Assembly: GCA_038232935.1 (NCBI GenBank)
Contig: JBBSMX010000049.1
Coordinates: forward strand, 1-25,751
Reading direction: 5' to 3'
DNA: 25,751 bases
Source of the DNA: JBBSMX01 sp038232935
GTDB taxonomy: Bacteria > Bacteroidota > Rhodothermia > Rhodothermales > JANQRZ01
Shown here: one piece after another, positions 1 to 7,342 of the stretch
Layout: each line of letters begins with the position of its first letter
Numbering within the stretch: the stretch's first letter is position 1
Notes under the pieces: model-generated
Told to the model about the DNA's origin: nothing
The model's database searches: none
The model's input: only the letters and a program-made list of their open reading frames with translations
Made by a program: the position numbers and the translations under genes

Positions 1-140
1 GAGCGTGTCGTTGCTGAAGCTGGTGCATCTGAACCTCTGCTACGCAGGAATTGCCTCGATCTGATCAACCCGCGACTGACGTTGTGTTAGGGTGGAATGA
101 TCGAGCAGAAAAGCTGTTTTTCAACCCGCGACTGACGTTA
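1..140 (+). mobile_element. Possible right end of an insertion sequence (partial, tentative)
   Basis: The second forward frame is open from the left edge to a TGA at 62-64 and would encode SVSLLKLVHLNLCYAGIASI. This hydrophobic tail could be the C-terminus of a transposase, though I cannot assign a family. Just after the stop is the 19-mer tcaacccgcgactgacgtt (65-83), which recurs at 121-139. A terminal sequence directly after a transposase stop, with a subterminal copy, is what an IS right end could look like. The downstream ATPase gene has no ATG near its expected start, which also fits an insertion into its 5' end. The alternative is a 56-bp insertion or duplication inside an originally longer ATPase gene. 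Confidence is low because the rest of any element lies outside the window. Confidence 0.3.
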
Positions 141-1871
141 GCTCAGGACCCGGAGCTGGACCGTGCCGTCGTCTTCGCGGAGGCGGCGAAGGTGTTTGCC
201 TTCAAGCAGACGACGATCACTAAGTTTAGCGCCCTCGCGTGCCTGCGGAAGGCACGGGACATCTTCCCGGCCGGGCAGTGGGACCGGATGCGGGACCTCC
301 ACCTCATCCCCGTCTCGATGGAGGAGACAGGCGAGCTGAGCCCCCGCAAGAGCAGCGCTCCGAAGGAACGAGGGAAAGCGCAGAAGGATGTGGCCGGTCC
401 CGTCCGCCGCTGGATCTTCGTCACCCACGATCCGACGAACCGGGAGCTCCAGCACTTCCTGAAAACGCTCGGCCTCCCGCGCTACGACCTTCAGTACGCC
501 TCCGAGTCCTTCATCGAGGACCTCGTCGAGGAGACTACGAAGATGGTGCGGAACGAGTACCTCGAACGGGTGCAGGAGACCGAGGGCGCGTTCGACCTCG
601 GCGTCGAGATGGACCACGACCGGGCCGACCTCCTCGAGGAGGCGGAGCTGGAGGCGGAGATCAACCGGAGCGCGCTCATCAACCTCTTCGAGGCATCGCT
701 CTTCGAGGCCGTGCGCCGGGGGGCCTCCGACATCCACATCTGCCCCGACGAGAACGGCCACATCAGCATCAACTTCCGGGTCGACGGCGAGCTCGCGTGC
801 TGGTACGTCGAGGACAAGGCCCCGCCGGAGGCGTTCCTCGCCGTCGCCAAAGACCGGACGCGGAACGTGGACCGCTTCGAGCGGGACCGCGGGCAGGACG
901 GTTACCTCCAGCGCACGATCGACGAGATGATCATCCGGTTCCGCGTCTCGATCCTCCCGATCACGCACTCCAACCAGCAGGCCCGCTACGAGAGCATCGT
1001 CATCCGCGTGCTCGACGACCGGAAAGTCATCGCCGACCTCTCCGCGCTCGGCCTGCCGGAGCGGGGGCGGCGGCTGCTCGAAGAGGCCATCCGGCAGCCG
1101 CAGGGGATGGTGATCCTCACCGGCCCGACGGGTTCCGGCAAGAGCACGACGCTTTACGCCGCGCTCCACGAGGTCCGGTCGTCCACGCGCAACGTGCTCA
1201 CCGCCGAGGACCCCGTCGAGTACGTGCTCCCCGGCGTGCGTCAGGTCAAGATCAGCCACAAGCTCCCGGTGAACGAGGCGCTCCGGTTCATCCTCCGCCA
1301 CGACCCCGACATCGTGATGGTCGGCGAGATGCGCGACCGCGACACCGCCGAGCTCGGGATTCAGCTCGCCAACACGGGCCACCTCACCTTCTCCACGCTC
1401 CACACGAACGACGCGCCCTCCGCCGTCAGCCGCCTCTACAAGATGGGGCTGGAGCCGTTCCTCATCGCCCATTCCGTTACGCTCGTGGCGGCGCAGCGGC
1501 TCGTCCGCACGCTCTGCCCGGACTGCAAGGTGGTGGACGAGGAGCCGGACGCGGATTCGCTGGAGCGCGTCGGCTTCACTGCCGAGGAGATCGAGGCGAC
1601 GACGTTTTACCACGCGGGCTCCAACCCGAACTGCAAGAACTGCAAGGGGAACGGCTACAAAGGCCGCCGCGCGATCGCCGAGATCATGCCGATGTCGAAG
1701 GACCTCCGGCGGCTCATCGTCACGGCCGAGGGCAACCTCGACGAGGACGCCCTCCGCGACCAGGCCGTCCGCGACGGGATGACGCCCCTCAGCGGGGCCG
1801 CCAAAGCCCTCGTCACCGCGGGCGAGACCAGCACCGACGAGATGGTGCGTGTGGTCGGCGTCCTGCGCTGA
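51..1871 (+). CDS. GspE/PilB-type secretion or type IV pilus assembly ATPase
   Basis: This is a hexameric cytoplasmic ATPase of the type II secretion/type IV pilus family, which powers pseudopilus or pilus polymerisation. Using the TTG at 51, the 606-residue product shows a degenerate MshEN-like N-terminal region (about 30-160). Walker A, GPTGSGKST, is at 358-366 and the Asp box, AEDPVEY, at about 385-391. Walker B, DPDIVMVGEMRD, starts at 418, and the His box, STLHTNDAPSA, is at about 448-458. A tetracysteine zinc motif is formed by CPDC (489-492) and CKNC (528-531). The start is uncertain. An in-frame TGA lies at 30-32, no ATG is available before residue 80, and the first ~30 codons overlap the direct-repeat/possible IS end. 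A GTG at 192 is an alternative. No pilus gene follows, so PilB and GspE cannot be separated by context. Confidence 0.9.
   Translation: MPRSDQPATDVVLGWNDRAEKLFFNPRLTLAQDPELDRAVVFAEAAKVFAFKQTTITKFSALACLRKARDIFPAGQWDRMRDLHLIPVSMEETGELSPRKSSAPKERGKAQKDVAGPVRRWIFVTHDPTNRELQHFLKTLGLPRYDLQYASESFIEDLVEETTKMVRNEYLERVQETEGAFDLGVEMDHDRADLLEEAELEAEINRSALINLFEASLFEAVRRGASDIHICPDENGHISINFRVDGELACWYVEDKAPPEAFLAVAKDRTRNVDRFERDRGQDGYLQRTIDEMIIRFRVSILPITHSNQQARYESIVIRVLDDRKVIADLSALGLPERGRRLLEEAIRQPQGMVILTGPTGSGKSTTLYAALHEVRSSTRNVLTAEDPVEYVLPGVRQVKISHKLPVNEALRFILRHDPDIVMVGEMRDRDTAELGIQLANTGHLTFSTLHTNDAPSAVSRLYKMGLEPFLIAHSVTLVAAQRLVRTLCPDCKVVDEEPDADSLERVGFTAEEIEATTFYHAGSNPNCKNCKGNGYKGRRAIAEIMPMSKDLRRLIVTAEGNLDEDALRDQAVRDGMTPLSGAAKALVTAGETSTDEMVRVVGVLR
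65..139 (+). repeat. 19-bp perfect direct repeat, copies at 65-83 and 121-139
   Basis: The sequence tcaacccgcgactgacgtt occurs twice in direct orientation, 56 bp apart start to start, with 37 bp of unrelated sequence between. The 56-bp offset is not a multiple of three, so the copies lie in different frames, yet each can be read as NPRLTL in its own open frame. The upstream open frame containing copy 1 stops at TAG 88-90. Copy 2 is in frame with the ATPase. Either the repeat is part of an IS end, or a 56-bp insertion has split a longer reading frame. Confidence 0.8.
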
Positions 1872-1895
1872 GGGCTGCGAAGGGATGAAAGCTTT

Positions 1896-1927
1896 CCGGC
1901 GGGCGCCTCTCACGGGGCGCCCGCCGG
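1896..1927. terminator. Bidirectional terminator hairpin between convergent genes
   Basis: A perfect 12-bp stem (1896-1907 with 1916-1927, GC-rich) closes an 8-nt loop. It lies 25 bp after the ATPase stop and 36 bp before the end of the convergent minus-strand propeller gene, so it can serve both. There is no strong T tract on either side, so its efficiency is uncertain. Confidence 0.65.
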
Positions 1928-1962
1928 TGCGTTTGAAGGGCTGTGTCGGGCTGCCGTTCAGA

Positions 1963-3606
1963 CTAGTGGACCAGTGTGAGGCGCTGGGTCTGGCGGGTGC
2001 TGCCGGGTGCCTCCATCTGTACGAGGTAGGTCCCCGAGGCGAGGCTGGCGTCCGCCTCCCAGCGCGTCTCGTACCGACCGGCCTCCACTTCCTCGTCGAA
2101 GAGCACGGCGACCTCGCGCCCGAGCACGTCGTAGACGGCGAGGCGGACGTGGCCGGGCTCGGACACCGCGAAGGGAACGCGCACCTCCGAAGCGCCCGCA
2201 CGGACTGGATTGGGATAGGCTGCGTCCAGCGCCGTCGCTACCGGCACCGCCGCGTCGAGCCGGTCGACGACCGGGTCGCACCGCGCGCTGAGGCCGGCCC
2301 CGTTCGTGACGGTTACGACGATGGCACCGCCCGAAGCGTAGGAGATCCGCTCACCCCGGATCGCGACGGAGGTCGGGTCCGGGTCGGGCGTGACGTAGGT
2401 GTCGCCCTGCGCGAACGGTCCCGCGCTGTCGACCGACCCCGTGAGGTTGACCAACCGGGAGAAGAGGACGGACGCGATCCCGCTCTCGCCGTCGGAGGCG
2501 CTGGTATTGACAGCGCTGAGCCCGCCGTCTGGCCCGTTTCGCTCCACGACGATCCGCCCGCAGACCGGCGGCGTCGTATCGACGACCGTCTGAATGCGCA
2601 GGAGCTGCCCGAAGAAGCTCGTCACGAACAGGTCCCCGTCCGGGGCGAAGGCGAGCGCGGGCGTGAAGTTGAGGCCCGACGCGAGCGTCTGCGTCGTGGT
2701 CTCGTGGAGCTTCTTGACCGCGCCCGTGCCGGGCTGAAAACCGCCGTCGGGCGGCGGGCCGAGTACGAACGCCGCGAACTCGAGCACGACCGGCTTCCCG
2801 TCGCGCGGGTCGAGGGCGATGCCGGTGAGCGAGGTGAACCCGTCCCGGAACAGCGACACGTTGCCCGCGAGGTCGACGCGGAAGACCCGCGAGAAGCCGG
2901 GCAGGAAGGGGAACCCCGTCAGCGCGCTCACGAGGAAACCGTCGCCCGTGAACACGATCCCCGTCGGGACCGGGTCGATGAACGGCGGGCCGATGGCGGT
3001 GGGGTTCGGGAGCGACGGGAAGACCGCGAACACGCTGAGGTCGCCGGTAGCAGCGTCGCGGCGGATGATGGCATTCGCGCCCGAGTCGACGAGGAACGCG
3101 TCGCCGCCGGGGCCGAAGGTGAGGTTGAAGAGGTTCGTGTCATCGAAGCCCTCCCCGATCACGAACGCGCCGACGTCCTGGTTGATGTCGAGGTCGGCCG
3201 TGGTGAGGGGCGGGGCGCCGGGCGTGAAGCCGGTCGTGCTGATGCGGAGGAGGTGGCTCTCGAAGATGGGCTCGCCGACGCCCTGCGTGATCCAGAGGTC
3301 GTCGCCGTTGAAGACGAGATTCCACGTTCCTGCAATTTCACCCTCCCCGACGGACTGAAGGCCTACGAGGAAGGGAAACACGTCGCCGCCTGGCGTGACG
3401 ATGGAGACCTGCGCGTCGTCGGCCCCCGTGCCCTGCTCGACGATGAAGACGTTCCCTCCGGGACCGACTGCGACGCCGAAGGGGCTGGTGAGCCCGTCTC
3501 TGACTACGTCGATGACGGGTTGAGCGAAAGAAAGGCTTGTGAGGAGGGCCAGGGCCATCACGGCCGATAATCGGCCCGTGCGGGAGCGTAGCATGGAGTG
3601 CAGCAT
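1963..3606 (-). CDS. Secreted ScyD/ScyE-like beta-propeller protein with T9SS C-terminal sorting domain
   Basis: The 547-residue product begins with a signal peptide (hydrophobic core AVMALALLTSLSF, cleavage probably after FAQ near residue 29). Next is a region of NHL-like blades with repeated motifs of the type SPFGVAVGPGGNVFIVEQG, GDDLWITQGVG and ALAFAPDGDLFVT, as in the ScyD/ScyE family. The last 84 residues (about 464-547) start with YPNPV and contain VYDVLGREV and SGTYLVQM, the hallmark of a type A T9SS sorting domain that is recognised and cleaved at the outer membrane. I chose the ATG at 3606. The frame is open to an ATG at 3699, but those extra residues do not resemble a signal peptide. 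The presence of porX in the same window shows that T9SS is relevant here. Substrate and role are unknown; an extracellular structural or binding role is inferred. Confidence 0.85.
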   Translation of the reverse strand: MLHSMLRSRTGRLSAVMALALLTSLSFAQPVIDVVRDGLTSPFGVAVGPGGNVFIVEQGTGADDAQVSIVTPGGDVFPFLVGLQSVGEGEIAGTWNLVFNGDDLWITQGVGEPIFESHLLRISTTGFTPGAPPLTTADLDINQDVGAFVIGEGFDDTNLFNLTFGPGGDAFLVDSGANAIIRRDAATGDLSVFAVFPSLPNPTAIGPPFIDPVPTGIVFTGDGFLVSALTGFPFLPGFSRVFRVDLAGNVSLFRDGFTSLTGIALDPRDGKPVVLEFAAFVLGPPPDGGFQPGTGAVKKLHETTTQTLASGLNFTPALAFAPDGDLFVTSFFGQLLRIQTVVDTTPPVCGRIVVERNGPDGGLSAVNTSASDGESGIASVLFSRLVNLTGSVDSAGPFAQGDTYVTPDPDPTSVAIRGERISYASGGAIVVTVTNGAGLSARCDPVVDRLDAAVPVATALDAAYPNPVRAGASEVRVPFAVSEPGHVRLAVYDVLGREVAVLFDEEVEAGRYETRWEADASLASGTYLVQMEAPGSTRQTQRLTLVH

Positions 3607-3667
3607 GATAGGGGAGGAGAAAGGGAGGAAGGGCGACGCAGCGCAGGGGCTGTCGTCTTTAAGTATC

Positions 3668-3674
3668 CAGAATA
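3668..3674 (-). promoter_or_regulatory. Candidate -10-like element upstream of the propeller gene
   Basis: On the minus strand the heptamer TATTCTG lies 61 bp upstream of the ATG at 3606, inside an AT-rich island (about 3655-3735) that contrasts with the GC-rich surroundings. It resembles the TAnnTTTG element of Bacteroidota promoters. The same heptamer precedes the FG-GAP gene at 9808-9814. There is no clear upstream partner element. The rest of 3607-3839 shows nothing else recognisable. Confidence 0.3.
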
Positions 3675-3839
3675 GTAGCTGATTAATTCTCTCATTCAAG
3701 CCTCCCTAGGTCGCTCGCAAACAAATAGTTCGCCGGGGTCACATCTGGCTTCTACGACGTAGTGCCGAGCGGTCAGGGTGCGGACGAGCTGGAGCCTCCC
3801 TGTGGCCGGCGATCCCCTGATGGAACCGGACATCAGCAG

Positions 3840-3874
3840 AGCGGGGGCGCGCCGACCACCGGCACGCCCCCGCT
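3840..3874 (-). terminator. Hairpin downstream of the M2 peptidase gene
   Basis: A 10-bp perfect stem (agcgggggcg with cgcccccgct) is followed inward by one mismatch and three more pairs, closing a 7-nt loop. It begins 22 bp after the minus-strand stop at 3897. No T tract follows, so it is a probable but atypical terminator. Confidence 0.5.
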
Positions 3875-3896
3875 TCGTATCACCCGCAGTTTCGCG

Positions 3897-5732
3897 TCAC
3901 CAGCCGCAGGTCCGCCCCTCGTTCTGCTCGTCGAGCCAGGTCTGGAGCGGGGCGAAATAGTCGAGGATCGCCGTAGCGTCCATCTGCGGGCTGCCGGTGA
4001 GGGCTTCGAGCGCCTCAGGCCAGGGGCGGCTCGCGCCCATCTGCATCATCGCGTCGAGCCGCTCGCCCGCCGCTTCGTTGCCGAAGATCGAGCAGCGGTT
4101 GAGCGGGCCTTCGTAGCCCGCCACGTCGCAGAGCGCGCGGTGGAACTGGAACTGGAGGATGCGAGCGAGGAAGTAGCGCGTGTACGGGACGTTCGCCGGG
4201 ACGTGGTACTTCGCGCCGGGATCGAAGTCGGCCTCAGTCCGCTCGACCGGGGCCTGGACACCCTGGTACTGCTCGCGGAGGTCCCACCACGCCTTGTTGT
4301 ATTCGTCGGGGCCGATCTCGCCGGAGAACACCTTCCAGCGGTACTGGTCCACGAGGAGGCCGAACGGGAGGAACGCGATCTTGTCGAGCGCGTCGCGGAG
4401 GAGGAGGCCGAGGTCCTTGTCGGCGCTCGGCTCGGCGTCGAGGAGGCCGATGTCGACGAGGTAGGCCGGGGTGATCGAGAGCGCCACGGCGTCGCCGAGG
4501 GCTTCGTGGAAGCCGTCGTTCGCGCTGTTGCGGTAGAGGAAGGGGAGCTGGTTGTAGGCCCGCTGGTAGTAGTTGTGGCCGAGTTCGTGGTGGACAGTCT
4601 GGAAGTCCTCGGCGTTGACCTCGATGCACATCTTGATGCGGAGGTCGTTCACCTCGTCCACGTCCCACGCGCTCGCGTGGCAGACCACGTCGCGGTCGGC
4701 GGGCTTGGTGAAGAGGGAGCGCTCCCAGAACGTGTCCGGCAGCGGGTCGAGCCCGATCGAGGAGAAGAACGCCTCGCCGGTGCGGACCATCTTCATGGCG
4801 TCGTAGCCATCGGCTCGGAGGAGGGCGGTCAGGTCGTAGCCAGGGTCGGCGTCGCCGGAGGCGACGAGGTCGTAGACGTTGCCCCACTCTTGCGCCCACA
4901 TGTTGCCGAGGAGGTGCGCCGGGATCGGCCCGTCGGGGTCCACGACGTCTTCGCCGTACGCGTCGGCGAGTTCGGCGCGGACGTAGCAGTGCAGGCTCTC
5001 GTAGAGCGGGCGGACCTGTCCCCACAGCCGGTCGAGCTCGGCGGCGACGGCGTCGGGGGGCATGTCGTAGTTGGAGCGCCAGAGCGCGCCGGTGTCCTCG
5101 TACCCGAGTTCGCGCGCGCCCTCGTTCATCAGCTCGACGAACCGTTCGTAGTCGGCGCGCATCGGCGGGGAAATCGTGCGCCACCCAGCCCACGCTTCTT
5201 TCAGCGCTTCGGGATCGTGCGAGGTGTCGATCACCTCTTCGAGGTCGCCCAGACTCCGGCACGCCTCGCCCTCAGGGCAGTACTCGCCGCGCCCGTACGT
5301 GCTTTCCAGCCGGGCCGCGATCTGGGTAAGCTCGGTGGTCTTGGCCGCGTCGTGCGGGGCGGGCATGGTCATGCGCGTGCGGAGCATGTTTAGCTTACGC
5401 TCGGTGTCGTAGGGGAGGTCGAGGTCGTTGAACTGGGCGGCCTTACCGGCGAGGTCAACCTGCGCGGCGACGTAGTTCTCGTTCGCCTCCGCAGCGAGGA
5501 TCTCGGTGTCGTGCGTGATGAAGTTGGCCTGCACCCACGCCGCACGGCCCGCCTTCACGCCGAGGTCGTAGAGCACCGCCTCGGCCGAATCGGCGAACGC
5601 GACGGCATCGTCGGCCGTCGGGCCGGATTGCGCAGCGGAGGGCTGCGCGAGCACGGGAAGCACGCCGAGGAGCAGGAGCGCGAAGGGCTTCCAGAGAAAG
5701 GAAGGCTGGGGCAAGGGAAGAATGCGGGACAT
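3897..5732 (-). CDS. M2 family metallopeptidase (angiotensin-converting-enzyme-like peptidyl dipeptidase)
   Basis: This is a zinc peptidyl-dipeptidase of family M2, which removes C-terminal dipeptides from oligopeptides. The 611-residue product has an N-terminal signal peptide (hydrophobic FALLLLGVLPVLA, likely cleavage near AQP/AQS), so it acts in the periplasm or outside the cell. The zinc motif HELGH is at 382-386. The third ligand, E410, sits in GFHEALGD, and its 24-residue spacing from H386 matches the ACE arrangement. The length fits single-domain bacterial ACE homologues. The gene is transcribed away from the DUF1080 lipoprotein gene across a 199-bp shared upstream region. With the M13 and S9 enzymes it suggests breakdown of external peptides. 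The family assignment is firm; the natural substrate is unknown. Confidence 0.93.
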   Translation of the reverse strand: MSRILPLPQPSFLWKPFALLLLGVLPVLAQPSAAQSGPTADDAVAFADSAEAVLYDLGVKAGRAAWVQANFITHDTEILAAEANENYVAAQVDLAGKAAQFNDLDLPYDTERKLNMLRTRMTMPAPHDAAKTTELTQIAARLESTYGRGEYCPEGEACRSLGDLEEVIDTSHDPEALKEAWAGWRTISPPMRADYERFVELMNEGARELGYEDTGALWRSNYDMPPDAVAAELDRLWGQVRPLYESLHCYVRAELADAYGEDVVDPDGPIPAHLLGNMWAQEWGNVYDLVASGDADPGYDLTALLRADGYDAMKMVRTGEAFFSSIGLDPLPDTFWERSLFTKPADRDVVCHASAWDVDEVNDLRIKMCIEVNAEDFQTVHHELGHNYYQRAYNQLPFLYRNSANDGFHEALGDAVALSITPAYLVDIGLLDAEPSADKDLGLLLRDALDKIAFLPFGLLVDQYRWKVFSGEIGPDEYNKAWWDLREQYQGVQAPVERTEADFDPGAKYHVPANVPYTRYFLARILQFQFHRALCDVAGYEGPLNRCSIFGNEAAGERLDAMMQMGASRPWPEALEALTGSPQMDATAILDYFAPLQTWLDEQNEGRTCGW

Positions 5733-5877
5733 GGGAAGCTCTGCAGTTGAGAATGAGACGGCAGAAACTACGACAGCCGGTCAAGGCAGGGATCCCATGC
5801 TGTGGGGACGAGTGCGCGAAGCGTCGCGAGTCCGACGGCGGGTCGGGGACAAGTGGGAGGGCGGCGAGGGGCCTAGA

Positions 5878-5905
5878 TTGTAGAGTCCGGACGCACGGCT
5901 ATATT
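5878..5905 (+). promoter_or_regulatory. Candidate promoter of the DUF1080 lipoprotein gene
   Basis: TTGTAG (5878-5883) and TATATT (5900-5905) are separated by 16 bp, a sigma70-like arrangement, 26 bp before the ATG at 5932. The hexamer TATATT also occurs upstream of recJ. The region lies between two divergent genes. Prediction only. Confidence 0.35.
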
Positions 5906-5931
5906 GCTGACGGACTATCCCTTCTCCTGCT

Positions 5932-7044
5932 ATGAACCGCGCCGCCCTTCTCGTTTCTATTGCCCTGTTCCTCACCGCGTGTACGCCCATGGCGACCTCA
6001 GCCCAGCCGGCCCCCACGCCTTCTCCGGCACCGCGCGCCTCCGCGTGGCTCCAGCACGACCTGACCCGCCCGGCCCCGCCGCGTGTCGAGCCGGCGCCCT
6101 CACGGTGGCCCACGCCTGTTCCGCCCGACGCCACCGTCCTCATGTCTGCCGACGGAGGCAGCCTGGACGCGTGGGAGAGCCCAGACGGCGGCCCGGCCCC
6201 GTGGACCGTCACGGACGGCGCGGTAGTCATCGCGCCGGGCACCGGGCCTATCCAGACGAAGGCGTCGTTCGGGGACCTTCAGCTGCACATTGAGTGGATG
6301 GCGGCAGACGAGCCGCAGAAGACGAACCAGGACCGGAGCAACAGCGGGGTCTTCTTCCTCGATGGGGACTACGAGGTTCAGATCCTTGACACGTACGAGA
6401 ACAGGACGTACGCCGACGGGATGGCCAGCGCGATCTACGGGCAGTTCCCGCCGCTCGCCAACGCCCTGCGGCCGTCGAACGAGTGGCAGGCGTACGACAT
6501 CTTTTTCCGAGGTCCGCGCTTCGATGACGAGGGGACGCTGGAAGAGCCGGCGCGGCTGACCGTCCTCCAGAACGACATCCTCGTGCAGAACAACGAACTG
6601 CTGGCCGGGCGGACGATCTGGCTGGAATCGCTTCCCTACGAGCCCCGCTCGCGCACGGGGAAGATCCAACTCCAAGATCACGGGAGCCCCGTCCGCTTCC
6701 GGAACCTGTGGGTGCGTGAGACGCCGGAGCGGGAGGGCCCGCCGACGGGCTACAGCCAGTTCGAAGCCACGGCGCTCACGGACGAGCAGATGGATCGGCT
6801 CGTGGGGACGTACGACCGCGGAAGCGGGGACCTTCTCCTCATCGAGCGGACGGACGACAGACTCGGGATGTCGATGCCGTGGCGGCCGGGCGTGCTCCGC
6901 ATGATCCCGCTCTCGCCGACCCTCTTCCAGCTGGCGAACACAGCCGGACAACTGACCTTCGACCTCGACGGGGCAGGCCACCCGGCGGGGTTAACGTTCG
7001 AGATGGGAGGGGGCACCTACCAGGCTGTCCGTGTAACCGACTGA
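5932..7044 (+). CDS. DUF1080 (3-keto-disaccharide hydrolase-like) lipoprotein
   Basis: The 370-residue product starts with a lipoprotein signal: the hydrophobic stretch LLVSIALFLTAC ends at C17, a lipobox cysteine, so it is probably anchored in the outer membrane. After a Pro/Ala-rich linker, residues of about 60-262 form a DUF1080 jelly-roll domain. Visible marks are ADGGSLDAW, RSNSGVFFLDGDYEVQILDTYEN and the ending GKIQLQDHGSPVRFRNLWVRE. Proteins of this family are annotated as 3-keto-disaccharide hydrolases. The last ~95 residues (from about 275) form a small beta-rich module (VGTYDRGSGDLLLIER, TFEMGGG) like the domains appended to beta-lactamase-type and DUF1080 proteins. The start is supported by the signal sequence. 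No 3-keto-glycoside dehydrogenase gene is adjacent, so its carbohydrate role is inferred from the family only. Confidence 0.85.
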   Translation: MNRAALLVSIALFLTACTPMATSAQPAPTPSPAPRASAWLQHDLTRPAPPRVEPAPSRWPTPVPPDATVLMSADGGSLDAWESPDGGPAPWTVTDGAVVIAPGTGPIQTKASFGDLQLHIEWMAADEPQKTNQDRSNSGVFFLDGDYEVQILDTYENRTYADGMASAIYGQFPPLANALRPSNEWQAYDIFFRGPRFDDEGTLEEPARLTVLQNDILVQNNELLAGRTIWLESLPYEPRSRTGKIQLQDHGSPVRFRNLWVRETPEREGPPTGYSQFEATALTDEQMDRLVGTYDRGSGDLLLIERTDDRLGMSMPWRPGVLRMIPLSPTLFQLANTAGQLTFDLDGAGHPAGLTFEMGGGTYQAVRVTD

Positions 7045-7285
7045 CCCGCGTGGCTCGGTAGCGCCCCGCCCTGTACACACGGTTGAACGTCTACGTCCGA
7101 GCGCCCGCGATCACAAGCACATCGATAGGCTCTCGAGGGCGACTCGTGCTAGATCAAACGAGACTGAGACTGCGCTGTCGAGCATGCTACGTGGACCGAC
7201 CCTGCGGACGGAGGCGCTTTCACGAGCTGGCTTGGGTGTTAGCTTCTGCTACACTGCTCCCGCGCTAATCCCTTACGCCCCACGC

Positions 7286-7342
7286 GTAGGTACCCGTCCT
7301 TCGATGCTGATGGGGCTGGTGCCTACCGGAACCCTCACATGA
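7286..7342 (+). promoter_or_regulatory. Leader of the M13 gene: stem-loop and short upstream ORF overlapping the start
   Basis: Arms gtaggtacc (7286-7294) and ggtgcctac (7318-7326) can pair over 9 bp with one wobble, ending 12 bp before the M13 ATG at 7339. An ATG at 7304 opens a 12-codon frame (MLMGLVPTGTLT) whose TGA (7340-7342) overlaps the M13 start as ATGA, a typical geometry for translational coupling. No good ribosome binding site precedes either start, so the short ORF may be fortuitous. I see nothing else in the rest of the 294-bp gap 7045-7338. Confidence 0.3.

Noticed and set aside
138..2201. A 687-codon minus-strand frame opposite the GspE/PilB gene
   Set aside because: Composition is typical of a shadow frame (repeated Arg, Val, Glu, Asp) and there is no family resemblance; the forward frame has all ATPase motifs.
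1849..3570. A 573-codon plus-strand frame opposite the propeller gene
   Set aside because: Lacks motifs and starts inside the ATPase gene; the minus-strand product has a signal peptide and a T9SS tail.
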